Shown piece by piece: positions 14,868 through 22,567 of a DNA stretch of 35,681 nucleotides. Source of the stretch: Syntrophomonadaceae bacterium (lineage in GTDB: Bacteria; Bacillota; Dethiobacteria; DTU022; UBA8154). Position 1 is the stretch's first letter. Every line of letters starts with the position of its first letter. The translations under genes and the position numbers were made by a program. Location: positions 1 to 35,681 of the forward strand of contig SKTJ01000079.1 of NCBI GenBank assembly GCA_007122565.1. Reading direction: 5' to 3'. The notes beneath the pieces were generated by a model. The model was not told the origin of the DNA. It searched no databases and saw only the letters and a list, made by a program, of their open reading frames with translations.

Positions 14868-16799
14868 ATGATTAGATCATTGTCAGCAGCAGTTTCCGGC
14901 TTGCGCAATCATCAGAACAAGCTGGACGTGGTCGGTAACAATATTGCCAACGTGAATACGGTGGGCTACAAGTACAACACGGCTCTTTTTCAGGATATCT
15001 TCAGTCAGACAGTGCGGGGGGCAACGGCTCCCCAACCCGGTCAGGGTGGGATTAACCCCGTGCAGGTTGGACTCGGGATGGGTCTTTCCGCCTCCACGGC
15101 CATTCATACCCAGGGAGCACTGACGAGCACCGGACGGGAATCGGACCTGGCCATTGAGGGCCGGGGCTTTTTTGTGGTGAGTGATGGTGCACAAAACTTC
15201 TATACCCGTGACGGTTCTTTTGTGCGGGACTCCTCCGGTGTGCTTGTTAATGCCAACGGGATGATTCTCATGGGCTGGGTACCGATTATTAACGAGGATG
15301 GGGAAGAGATTATCGATACATCCCAACCTCTGAGCAGCATCAATATTCCCCTTGGTGAAGACACCATTGCCAATGCCACCTCTATGATGGACTTTGCGGG
15401 TAACCTGAACGCCGCTTTGGGCCGGCCGTCTAATTTGTCCGTGGACAATAGCTCGGGTATTAACAAGGTAATCGCCAGCGGCCTGCAGTATGGGGATTAT
15501 CAGGTGACTACAGGAACCGCAGTAGCCGATACTTATGAAGTGAAAATCCTGCAGGAGTATGTGCAAAATGAAGATGTGGCTAGCTGGTTAGAGAACCCTG
15601 ATGTAACACCGACCAATATTAATGCTTCAATGCTAATGGAAGTTGTAGCCAAGGATGGAGATGTTATCACATTCCGTCTCACATCTCACCAATATGACAA
15701 AGACGGCTCTTATCTAAAACCCCAGCCGCTTACTTTTTCAGTGGATACGGGGACTGAGGATGGAACTGGTGACCGGGTAATCGGTGGCCTTACTTTCAGC
15801 ACCGGTTTGATCGGTGGAGCTGTAGATAGCGGAAACAACTATACCGTTGGAGATAAAGTGGTTTTTGATGTGAAGGCTGATGCTGTAGCCGACGACCAAC
15901 ATATAAGCATTGGCTATAACTCTGCAGCTGATGACGGTTATGATGTTAACACCGAGTGGATTTTTAGTGAAGATGCTATTAACAATGATACTTCTGTTTT
16001 GCGCTTTTTCACTCTGGATTCCCGTGGCAACGTATACGACGGTTTAACAACTCTGGGGATCGATGAACTAGGCGATTCCACAGCCCCTCATACCACATTT
16101 TCCTTTATGATGGAAAACGAATCCACTTACGGCTATACAGCCTATGCATACGACTCTTTGGGCAACCAGCATTTCCTGGACATGGTCTTCCGCAAAATTG
16201 ATACAAACACGTGGGAGTATTCCATAACGCACCCGGATGAGAACATTGAGCTGGTAGACGCCCGGGGAACCCTGGAGTTCAACGCCAATGGCAGGTTGCG
16301 GGAGACCTCTGATATTCGCGAGCTTTCCTTTAATCCCAATAACGGAGCGGATGAAGTGATATTTACCCCCGATTTCAGTATTACAACCCAGTTGGTTGCA
16401 GAAAGCAACGTAATCGCCCGCAGGCAGGACGGGTTTGCCGCAGGGGAACTGGTGGCTTTTGAAATACAGGCAACAGGGATAGTATCGGGCACATACACTA
16501 ACGGTATGATTAAGAAGCTGGGTCAGGTGGCCATGGCCTCCTTCATTAACCCTGAAGGATTATTCAAGATTGGCGCCAACCTCTACGACGTCTCCGCCAA
16601 CTCGGGCGATGCCCGAATCGGTATACCCGGCGATCAGGGGCGCGGTCTGATCCAGGCCAGGGCTCTGGAGATGTCCAATGTGGACCTGGCCAATGAGTTT
16701 ACGGAGATGATCACCACGAGCCGGGCCTTCCAGGCTAACTCCCGGGTGATCAGCACCTCCGATGAGGTTTTGCAGGAACTGGTTAACATCAAACGGTAA
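14868..16799 (+). CDS. flgE: Flagellar hook protein FlgE (enlarged middle domain)
   Basis: A 643-residue protein starting at ATG 14868 behind AAAAGGAGG. The N-terminus (SLSAAVSGLRNHQNKLDVVG, NNIANVNTVGYK) and the C-terminus (NVDLANEFTEMITTSRAFQA, ending ELVNIKR) form the D0/D1 rod-hook domains. Between them lie the FlgE D1/D2 segments (LTSTGRESDLAIEGRGFFVV; YTRDGSFVRDSSGVLVNANG). From about residue 190 to 375 there is a long, beta-rich, acidic segment (for example YTVGDKVVFDVKADAVADDQ) that makes the protein much longer than most hook proteins. The hook is the universal joint between rod and filament. Identity is secure. Confidence 0.97.
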   Translation: MIRSLSAAVSGLRNHQNKLDVVGNNIANVNTVGYKYNTALFQDIFSQTVRGATAPQPGQGGINPVQVGLGMGLSASTAIHTQGALTSTGRESDLAIEGRGFFVVSDGAQNFYTRDGSFVRDSSGVLVNANGMILMGWVPIINEDGEEIIDTSQPLSSINIPLGEDTIANATSMMDFAGNLNAALGRPSNLSVDNSSGINKVIASGLQYGDYQVTTGTAVADTYEVKILQEYVQNEDVASWLENPDVTPTNINASMLMEVVAKDGDVITFRLTSHQYDKDGSYLKPQPLTFSVDTGTEDGTGDRVIGGLTFSTGLIGGAVDSGNNYTVGDKVVFDVKADAVADDQHISIGYNSAADDGYDVNTEWIFSEDAINNDTSVLRFFTLDSRGNVYDGLTTLGIDELGDSTAPHTTFSFMMENESTYGYTAYAYDSLGNQHFLDMVFRKIDTNTWEYSITHPDENIELVDARGTLEFNANGRLRETSDIRELSFNPNNGADEVIFTPDFSITTQLVAESNVIARRQDGFAAGELVAFEIQATGIVSGTYTNGMIKKLGQVAMASFINPEGLFKIGANLYDVSANSGDARIGIPGDQGRGLIQARALEMSNVDLANEFTEMITTSRAFQANSRVISTSDEVLQELVNIKR

Positions 16800-17056
16800 A
16801 ATAACTGTTCGTGAGGATTCAGAATGAGAGAACCGACGAAAACTTTTGCAGACATGTTGGTTTAGAAAAAACCAGGGGTGAAGCATGCCCCGGTTGGTGA
16901 AATCTGTTTTTTTACCAGCTACTTCTTTTTTGGGAAAAAGCAGGAATTTTCCCGGACTTTGTTGAAAATTACCAAGGTACCGAGGGATGTTTTACGGATG
17001 GTTTGGTCTCGTTTAACTTTCGTACAGGCACCCAATGGTGGAAGCGGGGTAAAAGG

Positions 17057-17863
17057 ATGAAGAAGCTCGACATCTTAACCATAGGCGGCGTGACTCTGGG
17101 ACTGGCCCTTGTTCTCTGGGGGATCCTAATGGGCAGCCCCATTGGTGCTTTCATCAACTATCCCGGGATGCTAATTGTACTGGGTGGATCCACGGGGGCC
17201 TTGCTGGTAAGTTTTCCGATGGAACAGATCAAACAGGTAACAAGGGTGACGATGCAGGCTCTCTTCGAGCAGAAGCAGGATGTGGGCGCCCTTGCGGAGT
17301 TGTTTGCCGGGCTCGCGCAGCGGGCCCGCCGCGAGGGTTTGCTGGCCCTGGAGGACGATCTGGATGAGTTGGAGGACCCGTTCATGCGCAACGGGCTTCA
17401 GATGGTAATCGACGGTTTCGAACCTGAATCGATCCGCGATATTATGGAAACGGATTTACGCAACCTGGGAATGCGCCATATGATGGGCCAGAACGTTTTC
17501 CGCACATGGGGAAGCATTGCTCCCGCTTTTGGGATGATCGGGACACTAATCGGTCTGGTGCAGATGCTTACCGCGCTGGATGATCCGGATATGATCGGTC
17601 CCGGCATGGCTGTGGCTTTGCTGACAACGTTTTACGGCGTGCTGTTGGCCAACCTGGTTTTAATTCCCATAGCGGGTAAACTGGCAACTCGCAGTGAAGC
17701 GGAAATAAGCTACCGGGAGGCCATAGTGGAATCCCTGCTGGCCCTGCAGGCCGGCGTGAACCCGCGCATTGTACAGGAAAAACTCAAGGCATACCTCGCA
17801 CCGCAGGAACGGCAGGATGTGGAAGGTAAAGGGACGGCCGGAAGCCGGGCCGAGGAGTTGTAG
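17057..17863 (+). CDS. motA: Flagellar motor stator protein MotA
   Basis: ATG 17057 (MKKLDILTIGG) is chosen because an upstream in-frame start at 17003 would add a non-homologous 18 residues; 268 residues result. Four membrane segments are visible: ITIGGVTLGLALVLWGIL-like, then FINYPGMLIVLGGSTGALLV, SIAPAFGMIGTLIGLVQMLT, and GMAVALLTTFYGVLLANLVL. The cytoplasmic loop between segments 2 and 3 is charged as required for FliG contact. The family C-terminus (GVNPRIVQEKLKAYL) is present. MotA with MotB forms the ion-driven stator. Whether protons or sodium drive it cannot be told confidently. It begins a motA-motB-fliL block inside the operon. Confidence 0.95.
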   Translation: MKKLDILTIGGVTLGLALVLWGILMGSPIGAFINYPGMLIVLGGSTGALLVSFPMEQIKQVTRVTMQALFEQKQDVGALAELFAGLAQRARREGLLALEDDLDELEDPFMRNGLQMVIDGFEPESIRDIMETDLRNLGMRHMMGQNVFRTWGSIAPAFGMIGTLIGLVQMLTALDDPDMIGPGMAVALLTTFYGVLLANLVLIPIAGKLATRSEAEISYREAIVESLLALQAGVNPRIVQEKLKAYLAPQERQDVEGKGTAGSRAEEL

Positions 17864-17930
17864 GCCTGATGATAAAAGCTTGGCGATGTCATAAGGGGAG
17901 AATTAAACGGGAACCGGCAGGGGGGGTAAG

Positions 17931-18704
17931 ATGATTCGGGATAAGCGTCCCCAAAAACCGCAGGAGGCTGGTTCGCCCGCCTGGATGACCACTTATGGTG
18001 ATATGGTTACCTTGTTGCTTACCTTTTTTATTTTATTGTTCACCTTTTCATCCCTTGATGTACAGCGTTTTCAGGAAGTTATGTCCGCCATCCAGCACTC
18101 CTTCATGGGGCGCAGCGGCATCCTGGTCGGCTCCGCCGATCCCACGGCCGGGGAGGGGGAGCGGCTGGACGCAGCGGAAGCAACCGTGGAAGAGATTGCT
18201 CTATCACTGGGCGAACGGGAACAAACTGTGCTGGAGATGCTGCATGAGCTGGAAGATACTTACGAAAAGGTAAAGACTTTCCTGCAGGAGGCGGGCCTGG
18301 AAGATGATATCCAGTTGCGCCTGGAAGAACGGGGTGTTGTGCTGGAATTGCCGGAACGTATTCTCTTTGATTCCGGGCAAGCTGTGCTCAAGCAGGAATT
18401 TTTGCCTACACTGAGTATCCTGGTACAGTTGCTGACCGGACTTCCCAATCAGATCATTGTGGAGGGACATACGGATAATGTACCGATTCAAACATTTCTC
18501 TATCCCAGCAACTGGGAGCTTTCGGTGGCGCGAAGTGTGAGTGTGGCCCGTTACCTGGTGGATGAGCATGGGGTAAACCCCCGGCGCCTGGTGGCTACCG
18601 GTTACGGTGAGTATCATCCCATCGACACAAACGAAACGGTGGAAGGGCGGACACGCAACCGTAGGGTTACACTGGTAATATCGGTTGTCAAGATAAACGA
18701 TTAG
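17931..18704 (+). CDS. motB: Flagellar motor stator protein MotB
   Basis: A 257-residue protein starting at ATG 17931. A short cytoplasmic tail is followed by one membrane segment containing the ion-carrying aspartate D24 in WMTTYGDMVTLLLTFF. After a long linker, an OmpA-like peptidoglycan-binding domain (from about residue 140) contains VEGHTDNVPIQ near residues 176-186, NWELSVARSVSVARYLV and GRTRNRRVTLVI. MotB anchors the stator to the cell wall. It is preceded by motA (67-nt gap) and followed by fliL; the intact domain order shows a functional stator subunit. Confidence 0.97.
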   Translation: MIRDKRPQKPQEAGSPAWMTTYGDMVTLLLTFFILLFTFSSLDVQRFQEVMSAIQHSFMGRSGILVGSADPTAGEGERLDAAEATVEEIALSLGEREQTVLEMLHELEDTYEKVKTFLQEAGLEDDIQLRLEERGVVLELPERILFDSGQAVLKQEFLPTLSILVQLLTGLPNQIIVEGHTDNVPIQTFLYPSNWELSVARSVSVARYLVDEHGVNPRRLVATGYGEYHPIDTNETVEGRTRNRRVTLVISVVKIND

Positions 18705-18724
18705 TGAATGAATGGGGGGGAAAG

Positions 18725-19243
18725 ATGGCTCCTGAAGAAGAGGTTATCAAAGTTGAAAAGAAACCAAAAAAAAGTAAAAAAAGTCTGATTATTACTTTTG
18801 GGGCCCTGTTTGTCGTACTGCTTCTTTTGCTGGGGGCAGCTTGGTTTGCGCTGCGCACGGGTCTGCTTGGAGATATGATGGCAGGCTTGGGCGGAAAAGG
18901 GATTGCCCCAAGCGAGGCGGCCCAAGTGGAGAAGTCGCCTGATTTTATGTATGAGATGCCGGAGATACTGGTAAATCTGGACGATGAAGGGACGCGCAGC
19001 CGTTTTCTAAGTGTAAAGTTTAATATCGGTTATGACAATGCCCAGTTGGAGTCCATGTTTGAGCACCGTATGCCGGAGATCCGGGACAAGGTAAATAGCG
19101 TGCTCTGGCGTGTAAGCAGTGAAGATATCATGACCCCTGAAGGCAAGGAGCGTTTGCGGGATGATCTGCACCGCACCATTGACGAGATGTTTCATGAATA
19201 CGATATCCTGGGAATTTATTTTTGGCACGTGATGGTGCAGTAA
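18725..19243 (+). CDS. fliL: Flagellar basal body-associated protein FliL
   Basis: ATG 18725 is preferred to the in-frame GTG 18704, with GGGGGGG immediately upstream, giving 172 residues. A basic N-terminus (KKPKKSKKS) precedes one membrane segment (about residues 20-42, LIITFGALFVVLLLLLGAAW). The periplasm-side domain shows the FliL pattern: YEMPEILVNLDDEGTRSRFL, then the helix ending HRMPEIRDKVNSVLW and a terminal YDILGIYFWHVMVQ. FliL surrounds the stator and supports torque or swarming in many bacteria. Its place directly after motB fits that role. Confidence 0.93.
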   Translation: MAPEEEVIKVEKKPKKSKKSLIITFGALFVVLLLLLGAAWFALRTGLLGDMMAGLGGKGIAPSEAAQVEKSPDFMYEMPEILVNLDDEGTRSRFLSVKFNIGYDNAQLESMFEHRMPEIRDKVNSVLWRVSSEDIMTPEGKERLRDDLHRTIDEMFHEYDILGIYFWHVMVQ

Positions 19244-19252
19244 GGCAGGTTG

Positions 19253-19397
19253 AAGGCAGAAGGTAGCAGGTAGCAGGGTATTAGGCGCTTAACTCTTAAG
19301 TTCTGCCCAAAATTGGCTTTTCAGTCACGGGGGCCGTTCCCTACAAGATGCAGAGCATTACTTTTCCTACCAGCTACCAGCTATCTGCTAAATACTG
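19253..19397. repeat. Inverted heptamer arrays with an R1-like core (fliL-fliN gap)
   Basis: GGTAGCAGGTAGCAGG (about 19261-19276) and CCTACCAGCTACCAGCTATC (about 19366-19385) are tandem near-heptamers in inverted orientation that can pair. The right array is preceded by TTACTTTTCC, the complement of GGAAAAGTAA, resembling the R1 core box. A GGGGGCCGTTCCC sequence lies between. No gene is seen in this 186-nt gap. Confidence 0.6.
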
Positions 19398-19429
19398 GTT
19401 TATCCGGATTAGGTTAAGGTGGTGGTATT

Positions 19430-19987
19430 TTGAGTGAATCCATGAGCCAGGAAGAGCTTGATGCCATGTTGAAAAGTATGGCAGATAATTCCGAGGACGC
19501 CGGCAACGCCGAAGGGGACAGAGGTATGGCGACGGCATCATCCTCTGCCGTTAATGATGAAAACACTGGGGCGGAAACAGTGAAAAAGACCAAAAAGCCT
19601 CTGGTACAGCGTGTGGAGTTTGCTCAGTTAAAGTCATGTGTAAAGCCGGGAACCCGAAAGCCGCACGGGAGCCTTTTTAATAATATCCCTCTGGTGTTGA
19701 GCGCTGAGCTGGGCACCGCGGAGATAACTGTGCGGGATCTGTTGGCGCTGGAAGAGGGATCCGTGGTAAAATTGGATAAAACTGCCGGAGAGAGTGCCAC
19801 TGTCCTGGTAAACGAGCAATTTCTGGGGCAGGCGGAGACGGTTGTGGTTAATGATCGTTTCGGTTTGCGTATTACCACCATTGGCAAAGAAATGCTTCAT
19901 GATAAAAAAGAAATCCCGGAAAAAGAAAATATTCATTCCAAACCAGCGCCCGATGATTATGTGACGGATAATCAGGCAGAAGAATAA
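19430..19987 (+). CDS. fliN: FliN-like C-ring protein (SpoA domain), first paralogue
   Basis: A 185-residue protein starting at TTG 19430 behind AAGGTGGTGG. The N-terminus reads MSESMSQEELDAMLKSM, closely resembling the FliM/FliY CheY-P-binding peptide (LSQxEIDALL). After a low-complexity linker comes a SpoA/FliN domain at about residues 80-150 (IPLVLSAELGTAEITVRDLL, EEGSVVKLDKTAGE, VLVNEQFLGQAETVVVNDRF, GLRITTI), and an acidic 30-residue tail. FliN-type proteins form the lower C-ring and bind FliH. It lies between fliL and fliO, the usual fliN/fliY place, while a second fliN is found at 32992. Confidence 0.9.
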   Translation: MSESMSQEELDAMLKSMADNSEDAGNAEGDRGMATASSSAVNDENTGAETVKKTKKPLVQRVEFAQLKSCVKPGTRKPHGSLFNNIPLVLSAELGTAEITVRDLLALEEGSVVKLDKTAGESATVLVNEQFLGQAETVVVNDRFGLRITTIGKEMLHDKKEIPEKENIHSKPAPDDYVTDNQAEE

Positions 19988-19999
19988 GGAAGTTTGTTT

Positions 20000-20503
20000 A
20001 TGGAACTATATCAGGCAGCCTTGCGACTTTTATTGGTTTTTCCTTTAGTTATAATCCTAACGTATTTTGGATTGCGCTTTTTTCTGGGACGTTTTGCACC
20101 CGCCTTCGGTATAGGAAGACGGGTGCAAGTGCTTGAGCGGTCCGCCCTGAACAGCCGCACCTTTCTCTACGTGGTAAAGGTGGGGGATGATTATCTCCTT
20201 TTGGGCACTACTGCCACCACGGTGGTGCTTCTTAAAGATCTGGGTCCGCACTGGGGCGAAGACTGCTACGGGGATAGTGAGAACCGGGAAATGCATCCCG
20301 GGGGAGAGTATCCGTCTTTTGCCTCGTTGCTGCAGCGGTTGCGGGGGAAAAAGGCCGAGGGCTGGAAAATCTCCGGGGGTGAATGCTGGCTAAAATTGTT
20401 GTCATTTGCCGGTAAAAAAACTAAAAAAATGGAGAATGATAAAGAGGAATTTGACAATTTAACGAGAAATTATAAATTAAGGAAAGTTAAGGAAGAAGAA
20501 TAA
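20000..20503 (+). CDS. fliO: Flagellar biosynthetic protein FliO/FliZ
   Basis: ATG 20000 is preferred to the in-frame TTG 19994, with AAGGAAG upstream, giving 167 residues. A single N-terminal membrane segment (LLLVFPLVIILTYFGLRFFL, residues ~9-28) is followed by a small cytoplasmic beta domain (VQVLERSALNSRTFLYVVKV, GDDYLLLGTTATTVVLLKDL) typical of FliO, and a long basic C-terminal tail. FliO helps assemble the FliP ring of the export gate. It is followed, after a repeat-filled 229-nt gap, by fliP, so function follows both sequence and context. Confidence 0.9.
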   Translation: MELYQAALRLLLVFPLVIILTYFGLRFFLGRFAPAFGIGRRVQVLERSALNSRTFLYVVKVGDDYLLLGTTATTVVLLKDLGPHWGEDCYGDSENREMHPGGEYPSFASLLQRLRGKKAEGWKISGGECWLKLLSFAGKKTKKMENDKEEFDNLTRNYKLRKVKEEE

Positions 20504-20507
20504 TATC

Positions 20508-20674
20508 AGTAACAACTCAGCACTCTGGAAACATCACAAAGGGGTTCAGGATTACCTTTCTTGCTTCTTGCTTCTTGTTTCTCGAACGTAGGGGCAGCAA
20601 CCCCAGCCGCCCGTGAATGAGGATTATGTTGTGTAAAACAAAAAATGCGACAGAGAGAACCGTCCCCTGTCGCA
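20508..20674. repeat. Composite repeat gap before fliP: R2 left-end fragment, heptamers, and R3 copy 2
   Basis: 20508-20557 repeats the left end of the R2 element (AGTAACAACTCAGCACTCT and AAGGGGTTCAGGATTACCT are both shared with 6443-6492). A heptamer run (CTTGCTT units, 20560-20580) follows. At 20646-20674, TGCGACAG/CTGTCGCA encloses AGAGAACCGTCCC, an inverted copy of R3 (1193-1227). No gene is seen between fliO and fliP. Confidence 0.8.
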
Positions 20675-20732
20675 ACTAATAACATACAGATAAGTTCCTT
20701 AAAGGCTGCAGGAAAGGGTAGAGGGAAAATAT

Positions 20733-21497
20733 ATGAAGAGAAAAATACTGCCGGCCTTGCTGGTCTGCTTGGTAGTTGCCCTGCTCTGCGGTAGCGGCAC
20801 AGCTGCAGCTCCGCCCACTATTCCCATCCCTGATATAAACCTACAGGTGGGAACGGCGGAGGATCCGGAACAGCTGGTGGGGACACTACAACTTTTACTG
20901 CTTATCTCCGTAATGAGTCTTGCCCCGGCCTTTGTCATCCTCATGACTTCCTTTACCCGTATTGTGATTGTCCTCGGATTTGTGCGCAATGCTCTGGCTA
21001 CACAGCAGATTCCACCAAATCAGGTTGTCATCGGCCTAGCCCTATTCCTGACATTATTTGTCATGTCCCCCGTATTGGGAGAGATTAATGACCAGGCTTT
21101 GACGCCATACCGGGCTGAGGAAATCAGCTTCGAGGAGGGGCTGGAGCTGGGGAGTCATCCCCTGCGGGAATTTATGCTCAATAACACCCGGGAAAAAGAC
21201 CTGGCCCTCTTCCTTGAAGTGGCTCGCCTGGACAGTCCGGAAGAACGGGCCCATACCCCTATGGGTGCACTTGTTCCTGCTTTTGTGATTAGCGAGTTGA
21301 AAACCGCCTTCCAAATGGGTTTTATTATCTTTGTTCCCTTTTTAATTATTGATATGGTAGTGGCCAGCATCCTCATGTCCATGGGGATGTTCATGCTTCC
21401 CCCGGTTATTGTTTCTCTTCCCTTCAAAATATTGCTTTTTATTCTGGTGGATGGCTGGCACTTGGTGGTGCAATCGCTTGTCCAGAGTTACGCCTGA
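20733..21497 (+). CDS. fliP: Flagellar export gate protein FliP
   Basis: A 254-residue protein starting at ATG 20733. A signal peptide (about residues 1-25, LPALLVCLVVALLCGSG) ends near TAAAPPT, as is typical for FliP. Conserved family segments include SLAPAFVILMTSFTRIVIVL, the FVRNALATQQIPPNQ motif, HTPMGALVPAFVISELKTAF and the final DGWHLVVQSLVQSY. FliP forms, with FliQ and FliR, the conical protein-conducting gate inside the MS ring. It heads the tightly spaced fliP-fliQ-fliR-flhB string. Confidence 0.98.
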   Translation: MKRKILPALLVCLVVALLCGSGTAAAPPTIPIPDINLQVGTAEDPEQLVGTLQLLLLISVMSLAPAFVILMTSFTRIVIVLGFVRNALATQQIPPNQVVIGLALFLTLFVMSPVLGEINDQALTPYRAEEISFEEGLELGSHPLREFMLNNTREKDLALFLEVARLDSPEERAHTPMGALVPAFVISELKTAFQMGFIIFVPFLIIDMVVASILMSMGMFMLPPVIVSLPFKILLFILVDGWHLVVQSLVQSYA

Positions 21498-21510
21498 AGG
21501 AGGGATATAA

Positions 21511-21777
21511 GTGAACCCTGAATTTGTTATTGACACGGCACGGGAAGGAATTATGACAATCCTCTTAGTGGCTGCTCCTGTTTTAATAACGGGTTTGGCG
21601 GTGGGTCTGATGGTGAGTATCTTTCAGGCTACGACACAGATTCAGGAGCCTACACTGGCCTTTGTCCCCAAGATTGCTGCGGTGCTGCTCTCTCTTTATT
21701 TTTTCGGAAGCTGGATCCTGCGTATGGTCATGAATTTCACCCTTAATCTCTGGGCAAACCTCGGCAATCCATTTTAG
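21511..21777 (+). CDS. fliQ: Flagellar export gate protein FliQ
   Basis: An 88-residue protein starting at GTG 21511 behind GAAGGAGGG, 13 nt after fliP. Two membrane helices are visible (GIMTILLVAAPVLITGLAVG and VPKIAAVLLSLYFFGSWILR) joined by the conserved ATTQIQEPTLAFVPK loop. FliQ wraps around FliP/FliR in the export gate. Length and sequence are standard. Confidence 0.97.
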   Translation: MNPEFVIDTAREGIMTILLVAAPVLITGLAVGLMVSIFQATTQIQEPTLAFVPKIAAVLLSLYFFGSWILRMVMNFTLNLWANLGNPF

Positions 21778-21792
21778 AGGGAGAGGGTTAAA

Positions 21793-22566
21793 GTGGCAGA
21801 GGCGTTTTTTCTGGAATTCTGGTGGCCATTTATGCTTATTTTTGCCCGGATCGCCGCCTTTGTTGCTGCAATTCCTTTATTCGGCTGGCGGGGCATCCCC
21901 ATCGTGGTACGGGTCTTATTTTCCTTCGTCTTAGCGCTCCTGCTTACAATGAACTGGGAGGGCCAGCTGGCATTTCCCCCCAGTGATCTGGAATTATTCC
22001 TGGCACTGGGACGACAGATTATAACTGGTCTGATCCTGGGTTTTACCGTATACCTTTTTCTGTCAACCTTTCTGATGGCCGGTCAGTTTATGGACCACAA
22101 GGCCGGCCTCATGATGGCCGGTTCCTTTGATCCCCTGTTTGGTGGTCAGGTTACAATTATGGGACAGTTTTTCTATTTCATGGCGGTTGTCCTTTACCTG
22201 ACGGTTAACGGGCACCATATCCTTTTTCTTTCTTTACGGGAAAGTTTCTATCTCATCCCCCTGGACGGGGCTTTTGCCGGGGGGGACATAATCTGGCATT
22301 ACGTGCGCACTTTTGGTTTTGTATTTTTACTTTCCTTTCAGATTGCTGCTCCGGTGGTGATCGTGCTCTGGATGCTTGATCTTGCCCTGGGATTTCTTTC
22401 ACGCACTGTGCCCCAGATTCATGTTTTTATTGTGGGCCTCCCCCTGAAAGTAGCCCTGGTTCTACTGGTGTTCATGTTCATTCTGCCAATGTTGGGCAGG
22501 GTGATGCGGGATGTTTTCGACTTGCTGGCCAGGGACATGATTCTGGTGTTACGGAGTTGGTCATAG
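21793..22566 (+). CDS. fliR: Flagellar export gate protein FliR
   Basis: A 257-residue, very hydrophobic protein starting at GTG 21793. It shows family motifs: FARIAAFVAAIPLFGWRGIP, then FLMAGQFMDHKAGLMMAGSF and DPLFGGQVTIMGQFFYFMAV, and VFIVGLPLKVALVLLVFMF near the C-terminus. FliR makes up the gate core with FliP and FliQ. It ends one base before flhB, indicating coupled translation. Length is normal. Confidence 0.97.
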   Translation: MAEAFFLEFWWPFMLIFARIAAFVAAIPLFGWRGIPIVVRVLFSFVLALLLTMNWEGQLAFPPSDLELFLALGRQIITGLILGFTVYLFLSTFLMAGQFMDHKAGLMMAGSFDPLFGGQVTIMGQFFYFMAVVLYLTVNGHHILFLSLRESFYLIPLDGAFAGGDIIWHYVRTFGFVFLLSFQIAAPVVIVLWMLDLALGFLSRTVPQIHVFIVGLPLKVALVLLVFMFILPMLGRVMRDVFDLLARDMILVLRSWS

Positions 22567-22567
22567 G

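Noticed and set aside
15520..15529. GCCGATAC inside flgE as a sigma-28 -10 box
   Set aside because: No TAAA at the correct distance and it lies inside conserved coding sequence.
14883..15566. 227-codon minus-strand frame opposite the flgE start
   Set aside because: Opposite strand of conserved FlgE N-terminal sequence; histidine/glycine-rich composition typical of antisense frames.
16878..17060. 60-codon open frame between flgE and motA
   Set aside because: No good ribosome binding site, composition unlike real genes here, and it overlaps the motA start. It does not match FlbD.
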